A DNA stretch of 64,000 bases, taken from positions 186,001 to 250,000 of the forward strand of contig NZ_FPEH01000012.1 of NCBI RefSeq assembly GCF_900117425.1, read 5' to 3'. The stretch comes from Novosphingobium sp. NDB2Meth1. Lineage in GTDB: Bacteria; Pseudomonadota; Alphaproteobacteria; Sphingomonadales; Sphingomonadaceae. Position 1 is the first letter of the stretch. Each line of letters starts with the position of its first letter. The position numbers and the translations under genes were made by a program. Below the pieces are notes generated by a model that searched no databases, had not been told where the DNA came from, and worked only from the letters and a program-made list of their open reading frames with translations. Positions 28,823 to 37,311 of this stretch are shown here, piece by piece.

Positions 28823-28901
28823 CACAAACGACTTGTGCCAGCCTTCGCAGCCTTGCGGAAGTGGTTGCTTGCCGTTAGGGGCAACGCCTTCCAGTGCATG
28901 C

Positions 28902-28992
28902 GGAGCGGTGGCCGAGTGGTCGAAGGCGCTCGCCTGGAAAGTGAGTATACGCCAAAAGCGTATCGAGGGTTCGAATCCCTCCCGCTCCGCCA
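28902..28992 (+). tRNA. tRNA-Ser (anticodon GGA)
   Basis: 91 nt including encoded CCA. Acceptor GGAGCGG pairs with CCGCTCC, G73 and CCA follow; the anticodon loop CTGGAAA gives GGA; a long variable arm (GAGTATACGCC paired part) and the T-arm GAGGGTTCGAATCCCTC are typical of class II serine tRNA. The IS6-family element begins 45 bp downstream. Confidence 0.96.
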
Positions 28993-29037
28993 CGCAGTCC
29001 GGCCTGAATTCCGCGCGTCGGCGCTATTCCCCAAAAC

Positions 29038-29878
29038 GGCACTGTCAAAGGGATTGCACCGGTTGGTGCTGGGGTCAGGCCTAGGGTAGGGCAGGGGCAT
29101 GCCACGCCCTCGAAAGCCAGCTAGTCCGTTCCGGTATTTCCACTCCTCGCCGGAAGTGATCCGACTGGTGGTGATGATGTATGTCCGCTTTCCGCTGAGC
29201 CTGCGCAATGTCGAGGACCAGCTCTTCGAACGCGGCATCGACATTTGCCATGAGACGGTGCGGCTGTGGTGGAACCGGTTCGGCCCGGTGTTTGCGGCCG
29301 ACATCCGCCGGCAACGGGTGAGCCGCATGCGAGGCTTCAGGCATTGGAAGTGGCACCTCGATGAGGTCTATGTGAAGATCGACGGGAAGACGCACTACCT
29401 CTGGCGGGCGGTAGATCAGGAAGGCGAGATCCTGGAATCCTATGTTACCAAGACCCGCGACAAGTCAGCTGCTCTGCGGTTCATGAGGAAGGCCCTGAAG
29501 CGGCATGGCCGGGTGGAAGCGATCGTTACCGATGGTCTCAGATCCTATCCCGCAGCGATGCGCGTGCTTGGCAATGAGGGGCGCCGCGAAGCCGGTCGGC
29601 ATCTCAACAACCGGGCGGAAAACTCTCATCTGCCATTCCGACGAAGAGAGCGGGCGATGCTGCGGTTCAGGCAGATGAAGTCGCTACAGAAGTTTGCCTC
29701 AGTCCACGCCTCGATCCACAATCATTTCTCGCAGGAACGCCATCTCGTCGACCATGAGACTTACAAGCTTCGCCGCGCGGCCACATCGGCCGAGTGGCAG
29801 TCGCTTGCGAGCGGAAGTTTGGCGGGTAAGGGGAACCGCTTTCCGGCAGAGACCGTTTCGCATCCGACTGACAGCTCC
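29038..29878 (+). mobile_element. IS6-family insertion sequence, about 0.84 kb
   Basis: Candidate terminal inverted repeats: GGCACTGTCAAAGGGATTGC at 29038 and, on the other strand from 29878, GGAGCTGTCAGTCGGATGC; they share GG..CTGTCA and a following TGC. Length fits the family (about 0.8-0.9 kb). The 8 bp on each side (CCCAAAAC and CGGTGACG) are not direct repeats, so the present copy probably arose by, or later suffered, rearrangement. Terminal ends are by-eye estimates. Confidence 0.7.
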
Positions 29879-29884
29879 CGGTGA
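29099..29884 (+). CDS. IS6-family DDE transposase
   Basis: 261 aa, starting MPRPRKPASPFRYFHSSPEV. The N-terminal helix-turn-helix (LSLRNVEDQLFERGIDICHE) is followed by a DDE catalytic core: WHLDEVYVKIDG (first Asp), AIVTDGLRSYPAA (second Asp) and HLNNRAENSHLPFRRRER (Glu). IS6 elements move by replicative transposition. The reading frame runs through the right terminal repeat and takes its TGA from flanking DNA (29882-29884), so the C-terminal residues are host-derived. Otherwise it appears intact. Confidence 0.93.
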   Translation: MPRPRKPASPFRYFHSSPEVIRLVVMMYVRFPLSLRNVEDQLFERGIDICHETVRLWWNRFGPVFAADIRRQRVSRMRGFRHWKWHLDEVYVKIDGKTHYLWRAVDQEGEILESYVTKTRDKSAALRFMRKALKRHGRVEAIVTDGLRSYPAAMRVLGNEGRREAGRHLNNRAENSHLPFRRRERAMLRFRQMKSLQKFASVHASIHNHFSQERHLVDHETYKLRRAATSAEWQSLASGSLAGKGNRFPAETVSHPTDSSR

Positions 29885-30192
29885 CGCATTACTTTCCCGA
29901 CAAGCGCGCCCTGATGCTGCTCACCTATCGCCAAGCAGCCCTGACGTCGCTGGCGCGCACCAATGCCTCCCAGCCCGAGGATCGCGGCGATCTTGCCGCA
30001 CTCTTTCACGCCCTGCTGCCGATCGACCGCCGGGTGGAGCGCGACTGGCGGGTGTGGTTCTCGTTCTGGGGCCTTGCCATCGCCGATCCGGGGTTCGCCG
30101 CCGAACAGCGCGAACGCATGGGCGGTTTCGTGCTGTAGACCAAAGCCGTCAACGCGGCCATCGCGCTCTACGCGGCGCAAGGGAACCCATAG
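29881..30192 (+). pseudogene. TetR-family regulator remnant truncated by the IS6 element
   Basis: The frame from the IS end reads THYFPDKRALMLLTYRQAAL, the end of the TetR recognition helix and the start of the ligand domain (BetI-like style), then LLPIDRRVERDWRVWFSFWG. The whole N-terminal DNA-binding half is missing at the IS boundary. At 30136 a TAG interrupts the frame, and the sequence continues in frame as TKAVNAAIALYAAQGNP to another TAG at 30190; a single CAG-to-TAG change would explain the first stop. It therefore cannot give a functional repressor. Bases 30193-30449 contain no recognisable gene. Confidence 0.82.
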
Positions 30193-30449
30193 GCTCCACC
30201 GGGCCTGCCGGGGCCGACCGGTCAACCGCTCGCAGCACGATGAGGGAAGCCAGGCCCAGACGCTCGCCTCGTCAGGCAGCGGCGATGCCGATTTCGCACT
30301 CGAGGACAGCGAACAGGTTGCAGCGACGGGGGCGCAACCGGATGGCATCTCCCTTTGCCCTAGCATTTTGCACAAGTGGACTGGTTCGGGCATCTGGGGG
30401 ACCTTGGCGGGCAAGGCGCCCGCCGAGCGCCGCTTGAGGAACCCGTGCC

Positions 30450-31229
30450 ATGCCTTACCAGCCTTTCGATCTTGGCGGAAAAGTCGCGCTCGTGACCGGG
30501 GGCAACGGCGGCATCGGCCTCGGCATGGCGGAAGCGCTGGCGCAGGCGGGCGCCTCGGTGATCATCTGGGGGATGAACCCCGCCAAGAATGCAGCGGCGA
30601 AAGCGCAGCTGGAAGCAACCGGGCAGCGCATCGCCAGCGAGATCGTCGACGTTGCGGACGAAGGCGCCGTGATCGCGGCGATGGACAAGGCGGTCGCCGA
30701 GTTTGGCCGCATCGATACGGTGATCGCCAATGCCGGAGTCGGCGGCGGTGCGCCCTTTGCGGAGTTTCCGACCGAGCAGTGGCGCAAGGTCATGGCGGTC
30801 AATCTCGACGGCGTGTTCTTCACGCTGCGCGAGGCTTGCAAGCACATGAAGGCGCGGGCCGAAGCGGGCGATCCGGGTGGTTCGCTGGTCGCGATCTCGT
30901 CGACATCGGCGATCCACGGCGCGGCCCGCAACCAGGCCTATGGCGCCGCCAAGGGCGCGCTGTGCTCGCTGGTCCGGGCAACCGCCGTCGAGTTCGCCCG
31001 CTATGGCGTACGCTGCAATGCGGTGCTGCCGGGCTGGACGGTCAGCGAAATGACGCAAAGCGCGCAGGAGAACGAGAAGTTCAACCGGCAGGTGATCTCG
31101 CGCGTGCCGTTCCGGCAGTGGCTGGAGCCCAAGGACTTCGGCGGGATCGCGGTCTACCTCGCCTCCGATGCTGCGCGGTTCCACACCGGCGACAGCATCG
31201 TCCTCGATGGCGGTTACACGATCTTCTGA
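30450..31229 (+). CDS. SDR family NAD(P)-dependent oxidoreductase
   Basis: 259 aa classical short-chain dehydrogenase. Cofactor motif ALVTGGNGGIGLGMAEAL, NAG motif VIANAGVGGG, catalytic Ser in AISSTSAIHG and YGAAK (Tyr/Lys), and a C-terminal SIVLDGGYTIF. Substrate unknown. It lies downstream of the broken TetR gene and 20 bp before an enoyl-CoA hydratase gene on the same strand, suggesting a short fatty-acid or steroid side-chain oxidation operon. Confidence 0.9.
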   Translation: MPYQPFDLGGKVALVTGGNGGIGLGMAEALAQAGASVIIWGMNPAKNAAAKAQLEATGQRIASEIVDVADEGAVIAAMDKAVAEFGRIDTVIANAGVGGGAPFAEFPTEQWRKVMAVNLDGVFFTLREACKHMKARAEAGDPGGSLVAISSTSAIHGAARNQAYGAAKGALCSLVRATAVEFARYGVRCNAVLPGWTVSEMTQSAQENEKFNRQVISRVPFRQWLEPKDFGGIAVYLASDAARFHTGDSIVLDGGYTIF

Positions 31230-31248
31230 GCCTGCTGGAGCTGCGGTC

Positions 31249-32097
31249 ATGGAACAGGCGTCCCCGTCACTCGTGCTGAGCGACACCCCGCTGGCAGGCA
31301 TCCGCCGGTTGACGCTGAACCGGCCGGAGAAGCGCAACGCGCTCTCGAACGATCTCAGGCGGCAGCTGTTTGCAGCGCTCGAGGCGGCAGACCGGGACCC
31401 GGACGTGCGGGTTATCATCCTGCGCGGGGCCGGGCCCTGCTTTTCTGCGGGCTATGACCTCTCGCCCGAGGCCGGGACGCAGCCGCCCCCCTATTACACC
31501 GCGGATGGCCCGGGCTTCTGGCCGCGCCATGTCGTCGAGGGGGTGTTCCGGATCTGGGACCTGGCCAAGCCCGTCATTGCGCAAGTCCACGGCTGGTGCC
31601 TGGCCGGGGCGACCGAACTCGCGACCGCCTGCGATCTTGTCTACCTCGCCGACGATGCCCGGATCGGCTATCCGCCGGTGCGCGGGATGAGCCCGCCCGA
31701 TACCCAGTTCCATCCGTGGCTGTGCGGCTTCCGCTCGGCGATGGAGCAGATGCTGACCGGCGATGCGCTGACGGCGGACGAGGCCGTCCGCGTGGGCTTT
31801 GCCAACCGGACGTTCCCGGCGGGCGCACTCGAAAGCGAAGTCCTCGCCATTGCCGAGCGCGTCGCCAAGGTCCCGCCAGAAGTGCAGCAGATCAACAAGC
31901 GTTCGGTGCACCGGGCGATGGAAGCGATGGGGCTGCGCTCTGCCATTCGCGCCGGCACGGAAATGCAGGCGCTTGCCATGACGACGGACGCATCGCGGCA
32001 GACTTTCGCCGGTTTCCGCGCGGGCGACGTGCGCGGGGCGCTCGATGCGCGGGACGGGGCGTTTGGCGATTATCGCACCTCGGGCAAGGACACCTAG
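31249..32097 (+). CDS. Enoyl-CoA hydratase/isomerase family protein
   Basis: 282 aa from the ATG at 31249. Crotonase fold: LTLNRPEKRNALSNDL, the oxyanion-hole motif ACFSAGYDLSPE-like (here CFSAGYDLS), VHGWCLAGATELATACDLVY with the second oxyanion glycine, and the RIGYPPVRGMSPPDT loop. At the positions of the two catalytic Glu of mitochondrial hydratase only the first is suggested (TELATACD), so the exact reaction is open. Operon partner of the SDR gene; it ends 28 bp before the convergent nuclease gene. Confidence 0.88.
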   Translation: MEQASPSLVLSDTPLAGIRRLTLNRPEKRNALSNDLRRQLFAALEAADRDPDVRVIILRGAGPCFSAGYDLSPEAGTQPPPYYTADGPGFWPRHVVEGVFRIWDLAKPVIAQVHGWCLAGATELATACDLVYLADDARIGYPPVRGMSPPDTQFHPWLCGFRSAMEQMLTGDALTADEAVRVGFANRTFPAGALESEVLAIAERVAKVPPEVQQINKRSVHRAMEAMGLRSAIRAGTEMQALAMTTDASRQTFAGFRAGDVRGALDARDGAFGDYRTSGKDT

Positions 32098-32124
32098 CAC
32101 CGCGCGCCGCGCATCGGCCGGACG

Positions 32125-34128
32125 TCAGGTCACGATATCGTCCAGCGAATCCAGCGGCATATAGGTCACAGCCGAGACCGCCTCGTTGCCATGCGCAGCG
32201 AGCGGATCAGCGCCGTCAAGCGCGGGCCAGCGCAGCCCGGTTGCCTGCTCGATATGCTTGATGGCCACCTGGAACGTGCGGAACTCGCCAAGCTGGAAGC
32301 CCTCGTTGGCGGATTCGTTCGCTGAGCTTTCCGTTTTGCGCTGTTCCAGCAGACTGCGGATCATGTCGCCCTGGCTGAGCAGATAGCCGGTGGCATGGAG
32401 CCCGCCGTCGGTGCGCGGCATGACCACGACCTTCCAGAACTCCATCGGTATCTGCACATTCTCGATCCCGAGCGCGGGATCGTTGTCCGTCAGGACAGGG
32501 CCGGTGAAGACACAGGCGCGGAAGCCCATCGTGCGGGAGCTGTCGAGAATGTAGTTTTCCAGCCCCTGCCACTGGGTCTTCGCCCGGTTCAGCAGGGCGT
32601 GCTGTAGTGCTGCGTTGGTGTAGTGGAACGTATCGTCATTCGCGAGCTGGGCATTCTCGCCCCAGTTCGGGTCCTCGCGCCGGACCATGTGCCCGCGGTC
32701 GAGATCGCCGACGTAGTAGTGCTTGCCGAGCTGAAGGCTGCGATCGATGCGCTCGTCGAAGAACCAGATGTCCGGCGAGACGCGCTTGATCCGCTTCGCC
32801 CGTTCGCCATCGATGTTGACTGCAGTGAACAACGGGGTCCGCCGCGAGCGGGAGTAATAGACCCCGAAATGCGTGTAGCGCAGCTCGCGCGGCTTGTCGG
32901 CTTGCTCGTCCGCCGGCGTCGCGAGGTCGCCGATCACGGCATCAAGGTCCGGGATCGGCACGGGCGGCGCATTGTCGAGGAACGCGGGTTCATAGCCGGC
33001 ACGGCCGGCAAAGTGATCGGCCGGGTGCGATCCATCGGCGGCCTCGGATTCCGGCGCCACATGCGCTTCACTGGGCGCATTGACAACAAACAGCCGCCCC
33101 GTCTGGAGCTGGCGCAGCGTCTCGACGCTGACCGCGCTGTTCGCGACCCCGAAGCTGCCTGAGAAATGCAGGCCGACGACGGCGTCCTGATCGACGCTGA
33201 GCAGGCAGGAACCGGAATTGCCGCCAAGCGTCGTGCAATCATGCATCAGCAGCAGCCCTGAACCCGATTGCGTGACGAGCCCGGGCGAGAAGCGCTTCAC
33301 ATTGAAGAGATCGCCGAAATAGTGCCGCATCGCCGATTGCTCGTTGCGATCATCATAGGCGGGATAGCCGACGACACCGATGGTTTCGCCAACTTTGGCT
33401 CGGTGCTCTGCCAGCGGCAGCGGTGCAGGCTGGCACGTGGCGGTGACGCTGATCTCCAGCAGCGCGCAGTCGGCCTCTGAATCATCGGCAAGATAGACGA
33501 TCCGCTCGACCGGGCACTCGCGCTCCCCATTCTGCGGCGCACCCACTTCCTCGCGCGTGTCCAGCTTCATGCCGTAGAGCGGTCCGGCAACCGAGCGCAG
33601 GAACACGCCGCTGCCATCCCACTTGCGGCGGGCGACGAGCTTCGCGACATGGCGGTTGGTCACGACCCAGCGGCGATCCCCTTTTTCCTCGATCACCCAG
33701 CCGGTGCCGCCCCATTGCATCTGGTGGTTGAGGAACTCGACCCGCCCGATCGAGGGCAGGAACCGGTTCATCCGTGCGATCGCGGCCGCATCGAGGGCTT
33801 TGAGATCCGTGTCCGGCGCCAAGGCGATCTCGGCAATCGGGTCGATCACGATGGCATCGTTGCGCACCAGCAGCGGCGGCCTTCCGGTGCGCAGTATGAT
33901 CGCTTCGAGACCGACCGCGCTGCCGACCATCTCGAGGTTTGGCCTTTGCTCGGTGATGCCGGCGGGATTGACCCCGAAGAAGCCGGGATCGATCAGCCCT
34001 GCATCGACAGCCCGCTGGGCGACGGCACGCATTCCTCCTGGCATCTGGTGGACGCGGCCGAGCGCGGCTTCTTCAAACGTGGTGCGCGGTGAAGCGGGCG
34101 GCAGTTCAGTTTCGGACATGACAGGCAC
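32125..34128 (-). CDS. Trypsin-like protease fused to a NUC1-type DNA/RNA non-specific endonuclease
   Basis: 667 aa. N-terminal helical region (about 1-125), then a trypsin fold with complete triad: His160 in VVTNRHVAKL, Asp220 in DSEADCALLE and Ser305 in TTLGGNSGSCLL. A linker (about 340-415) joins it to a beta-beta-alpha metal nuclease with DLDRGHMVRRED (catalytic His480) and FHYTNAALQ (metal-site Asn505). No signal peptide. Each domain looks catalytically intact, and the nuclease could be kept inactive until the protease cuts the linker (inference). It is the last gene of a six-gene operon that has a second trypsin protein, and it is convergent with the hydratase gene. A second in-frame ATG four codons in (MSETELPP) is an alternative start. 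Confidence 0.9.
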   Translation of the reverse strand: MPVMSETELPPASPRTTFEEAALGRVHQMPGGMRAVAQRAVDAGLIDPGFFGVNPAGITEQRPNLEMVGSAVGLEAIILRTGRPPLLVRNDAIVIDPIAEIALAPDTDLKALDAAAIARMNRFLPSIGRVEFLNHQMQWGGTGWVIEEKGDRRWVVTNRHVAKLVARRKWDGSGVFLRSVAGPLYGMKLDTREEVGAPQNGERECPVERIVYLADDSEADCALLEISVTATCQPAPLPLAEHRAKVGETIGVVGYPAYDDRNEQSAMRHYFGDLFNVKRFSPGLVTQSGSGLLLMHDCTTLGGNSGSCLLSVDQDAVVGLHFSGSFGVANSAVSVETLRQLQTGRLFVVNAPSEAHVAPESEAADGSHPADHFAGRAGYEPAFLDNAPPVPIPDLDAVIGDLATPADEQADKPRELRYTHFGVYYSRSRRTPLFTAVNIDGERAKRIKRVSPDIWFFDERIDRSLQLGKHYYVGDLDRGHMVRREDPNWGENAQLANDDTFHYTNAALQHALLNRAKTQWQGLENYILDSSRTMGFRACVFTGPVLTDNDPALGIENVQIPMEFWKVVVMPRTDGGLHATGYLLSQGDMIRSLLEQRKTESSANESANEGFQLGEFRTFQVAIKHIEQATGLRWPALDGADPLAAHGNEAVSAVTYMPLDSLDDIVT

Positions 34129-34160
34129 TCCCGAAGAGGGATTTCAGGAAAGGATCAGGC

Positions 34161-35498
34161 TCAGATCGTGATGTCGCCGCTATCCAGCAGCGCGCGCAGC
34201 ATCACCGCCGCACCGCATTGCTTGGATACCGCATTGGGATCGAACACACCGTCGCGGACATACTTGCCCTTGGTGTAATGGTTGGAGAAGCTCCACAGGT
34301 AGGGCGAGTTGATGTTCTTCGAATAATAGCCGTAACCGTTGTAGCTTTCGAAACGGTACAGCGCACGTGGCACTTCCCAATCGGTCTTGCCGACGTAGCC
34401 TTTCATCTCGAGCGCGTCATAGGCGCTGGAGAGCCAGTCGCTTGGCGGGTTCCACTTCAGCGGCCGGTCCTTGGGGATCTGCACCGTGCGCGCCGTGAGC
34501 GGGTCGCCATTGTGGAGATGGCCGCTGAAGCTGAAACCGGCTTCCATGGCGTGGACGATGCCAACGAACCACCATGGAACCTTGGTCTTGGCGGCCACTT
34601 CCTCATAGCGCGGGCGGCCGGTGCGGAGCCGTTTGAGGTACCACGCCACTTCGCCCTTGCGTGCGGACGCCACCTTGGCGGAGGCGAACAGCGCTTCGTA
34701 GTTGGCCTTGAGCTGATCGTAGGTGAAGGCCGCTTCCTCGGTGGATTCGGCGAGGGGCTGACGCAGCGCGTAAGCAGATATCTGGCCGAGCGCGTCTTGC
34801 AGATCGACGATCTGCTCAAGCAAGGGTGTGGTGTCTGATGGTGCAATGCCCAGCGCCGCAAGTGCGGCACGGGCATCTGCCTCGTCATCGGGCATCTCGG
34901 CCACGGCTTCCTCGGCCGAGCGGAACGACCAGTCGGCTTCGCTGTCGTACCGCGCCTTGTCGGATTTTACCGAGAGATGCACATGGTGGTCGTGCGGGTT
35001 CTTGCCGGTGTAAGTCCGCCATGTCCACGCCGGTACGCTGCCGATCGCCGAGGCGTTGCAGATGCGCTTGTTCCAGATGATGTACTTGATGCGGGCATCG
35101 GCGCTGGCGCGCAGGGCTGCCGAGAGCTGGTTGCCGTCGCAGCCGTGTGCGGGATCGTGGGTGATGTCCATGGCGGTGACCACGCCGGTCGCCCCGTCCA
35201 CCACCCAGGGGTTGTGGTCCGAGGCGCGCGACTGGTGCGCCGCATCGCCGATCGTGCCGTCCCAGCCCTTGGCCCGGTTCGGATAGGCTGCATTCACCTG
35301 CGCCAGCAGACGCTTGAGCGACTTGGCCACACGCCACGGGCGTACCGCTTCCTCTCCGGCATCCGCGAACGCGGCGGCTTCGGCGGAGCCTGCATCGCTT
35401 TCATCGTTGTGTCCGTCGAGCGGGTCGAGCGAGGTCTGCCACTCCTGCTCTTCGGCGTCACGGCGGGTGGTGGGTGCTTGCGCTGCTTCCTCGGTCAT
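34161..35498 (-). CDS. Bifunctional peptidoglycan hydrolase: M15-type peptidase plus lysozyme-like domain, no signal peptide
   Basis: 445 aa. After a charged tail (1-55) comes a phage-endolysin-like peptidase with zinc ligands at His95 (RASDHNPWVV), Asp111 (AMDITHDP) and the HDHHVHLSV cluster (169-174), an arrangement of the M15 group. A helical spacer (about 180-300) is followed by a lysozyme-family domain resembling COG5526: WWFVGIVHAMEAGFSFSGHL with likely catalytic Glu319, and HNGDPLTARTVQIPKDRP. No signal peptide or membrane segment is visible, so the enzyme would remain in the cytoplasm unless released by membrane damage. It sits between the STAND-like membrane gene and the nuclease gene, 32 bp from the latter; this fits a suicide-lysis role (inference). 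Confidence 0.82.
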   Translation of the reverse strand: MTEEAAQAPTTRRDAEEQEWQTSLDPLDGHNDESDAGSAEAAAFADAGEEAVRPWRVAKSLKRLLAQVNAAYPNRAKGWDGTIGDAAHQSRASDHNPWVVDGATGVVTAMDITHDPAHGCDGNQLSAALRASADARIKYIIWNKRICNASAIGSVPAWTWRTYTGKNPHDHHVHLSVKSDKARYDSEADWSFRSAEEAVAEMPDDEADARAALAALGIAPSDTTPLLEQIVDLQDALGQISAYALRQPLAESTEEAAFTYDQLKANYEALFASAKVASARKGEVAWYLKRLRTGRPRYEEVAAKTKVPWWFVGIVHAMEAGFSFSGHLHNGDPLTARTVQIPKDRPLKWNPPSDWLSSAYDALEMKGYVGKTDWEVPRALYRFESYNGYGYYSKNINSPYLWSFSNHYTKGKYVRDGVFDPNAVSKQCGAAVMLRALLDSGDITI

Positions 35499-35553
35499 GC
35501 TGGCTCTCCTCTCGATGGTCTGAATTGCGGGGTCGTCGGCTGTCCTTGATCAC

Positions 35554-37311
35554 CTAGCGGCAGGTCGGATCGCGCCTTTCGCTGCGCAGCGGCGGATCGA
35601 ACCAGAACTCGAGCTTGAAGTTGACTGGCGCGGTCGTGGCAGGGGCGATTTTCTGGCACGTGATCGCACCAGCCGCGTGGATGTCGGCGAGCTGCCCGAG
35701 CTTGTCTTGCAGCATAACGGCGACTTCGCGGTCCTCCGGGCGCTGGTAGCGCACTTCGGAAAGGCCGCTGAAACCGGTGATCAACTGCGCGGCGGGCGTT
35801 TCGAACCCGGCTTCGGCAAGCGAGCGGCGGATCGCATCGACCTGCGCCTTGGGCAGGCTGTGGTACTGCACATAGACCTGCGGAATCACGCGCACGGGTG
35901 CCCAGAAGAAGCGGCTGCCCGCAAGCGTGACGATGCGCGGGACGGCTTGCAGCACGATCTGGCCGCCGGTCGGTATGGTCGCCTTTGCGTCAGGCGGATT
36001 GTACTTGTTCTTGCCCGCGGGCATTTCGGTGAACAGCGCGCTTGCGCCGCGCATTCGCAAGCGTGAGCCCTCGGCAAGGCCGCCAAGCCCGGGGATCGGG
36101 CTGCCCTTGAGGTCGCTGACGAGCATGCCCTTGTCAGTCCCGAGCAGGACAGCCCCGTTCACGATGGCAAGCTTGCCCAGCAGATCATCTTCCGGCTTCG
36201 GTGCGTCTGCGGTCGCGGTGGCGATCTGCTTCAGCTCGGCTTCGCTGTTGCCGAGCAAGACCGTGTTAAGATATTCAGCAGTCTGAGTGGTTTCCGCTGC
36301 GCGATGCTCGTCGATTGCTGCCTTTGCCGACTGCCTCGCAGCGCGCGCGATTTCTGTTTTTGCCACTTCCAGACGGTCGTTGGCCTTGTCGTACATGAAC
36401 CAGAGGCCAACCAGCGCGGCGGCCTGGACGACGACTACAGCTAAGGCGATTGTCAGGATATTGCGGCGCTTCTGCCAGAATGTCCGCTCGCTTTCCTTGA
36501 TATAGGCATCCAGCGTCTCGTCCTCGCCCATGAACCTGAGCGCATCGTGCGCAGCCTGTGGGGTCGACAGCAGCAGGGCCGGTTCTCGTCCGGATTGCCA
36601 CCAGCCAATGGCGAACTGCACCAGCCGATCGCGCTCGGTGTTGTAGGCCGCAGCATCCTTCAGCCACCTGGCCAGATCGGGCCAGTTCTTCTGATCGGCC
36701 ACATGAACGTCGGCTACTTCGAAGCGGTCGTCGTCGGGCGTCTCGCCCGCCCGGCGTACGATCGAACCGGTTGCGACGAGCTTGGCGAGCAGCGCATCGA
36801 ATGCGGCCTTGTCTTCGGCTTGCTCGCCCACGCCGGCGCTTCGGCGCAGGGCTTCCCGGTCCTGCGCGCGTCTGCGTTCGACGGTGCTGTCTTTAAGAAC
36901 CAGAAGGTTTTCCATCACCTTGCGGGCGATCGGCTTCATCTCCGGCGGGTCGAGCGCTTCGTAGACCTGGCGGATCGACTGCGCCGCGGCGGCAGCCCGG
37001 AGGCCGCTGTAATCCGCCACGACCAGAAGCTTGGGATAGACGGCGCCCTTGAGGCCCGAAATGGCCGACGCCCAGTAGTCGATGATCCCCTGCGCCTCGT
37101 CGCGCTCGCCCGGGCTTTCGAGGTCTGTGCCGCAGGCGGCGACAGCTTCGCGAAAAGCACCCGCGCGGGCCTCGCGCACCGCGTCGTCGGGCAGTGACCG
37201 CCACTGCTGCATGAGCGCGAGGTGCTCGTCGCGGATCATGCCGATCGTCACCGGCCCGGAGCGGGGTTCACGCGGCGCAAGAAGCGGCGGCGCAGGCATA
37301 TCCTGTGTCAT
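35554..37311 (-). CDS. Membrane protein with STAND-NTPase-like C-terminal half but no P-loop
   Basis: 585 aa. Residues about 95-275 resemble the winged-helix and arm region that follows the NTPase in bacterial nSTAND proteins: SIRQVYEALDPPEMKPIARK, LLAKLVATGSIVRR, NWPDLARWLKDAAAYNTERD and WQSGREPALLL. A single membrane helix (NILTIALAVVVVQAAALVGL, about 284-305) follows. A periplasmic-side half ends in a SPOR/LytR_C-like motif (SEVRYQRPEDREVAVML, near 510-530). No Walker A or B motif is present, so nucleotide-driven switching would need another protein. The gene overlaps the next upstream gene by 4 nt (37308-37311). A 55-nt gap precedes the lysin gene. Confidence 0.7.
   Translation of the reverse strand: MTQDMPAPPLLAPREPRSGPVTIGMIRDEHLALMQQWRSLPDDAVREARAGAFREAVAACGTDLESPGERDEAQGIIDYWASAISGLKGAVYPKLLVVADYSGLRAAAAAQSIRQVYEALDPPEMKPIARKVMENLLVLKDSTVERRRAQDREALRRSAGVGEQAEDKAAFDALLAKLVATGSIVRRAGETPDDDRFEVADVHVADQKNWPDLARWLKDAAAYNTERDRLVQFAIGWWQSGREPALLLSTPQAAHDALRFMGEDETLDAYIKESERTFWQKRRNILTIALAVVVVQAAALVGLWFMYDKANDRLEVAKTEIARAARQSAKAAIDEHRAAETTQTAEYLNTVLLGNSEAELKQIATATADAPKPEDDLLGKLAIVNGAVLLGTDKGMLVSDLKGSPIPGLGGLAEGSRLRMRGASALFTEMPAGKNKYNPPDAKATIPTGGQIVLQAVPRIVTLAGSRFFWAPVRVIPQVYVQYHSLPKAQVDAIRRSLAEAGFETPAAQLITGFSGLSEVRYQRPEDREVAVMLQDKLGQLADIHAAGAITCQKIAPATTAPVNFKLEFWFDPPLRSERRDPTCR

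Noticed and set aside
28902-29040. tRNA-Ser as integration site of an island
   Set aside because: No duplicate of the tRNA 3' end and no integrase were seen further right; the adjacent element is IS6, which does not use tRNA sites.
29963-31279. 438-codon plus-strand frame over the TetR remnant and SDR gene
   Set aside because: Frame-shifted relative to the recognisable SDR gene; composition is Arg-rich noise.
34161-35498. Prophage remnant
   Set aside because: The lysin is the only phage-like gene; there is no integrase, capsid, tail or portal, and the operon is otherwise conflict-type.
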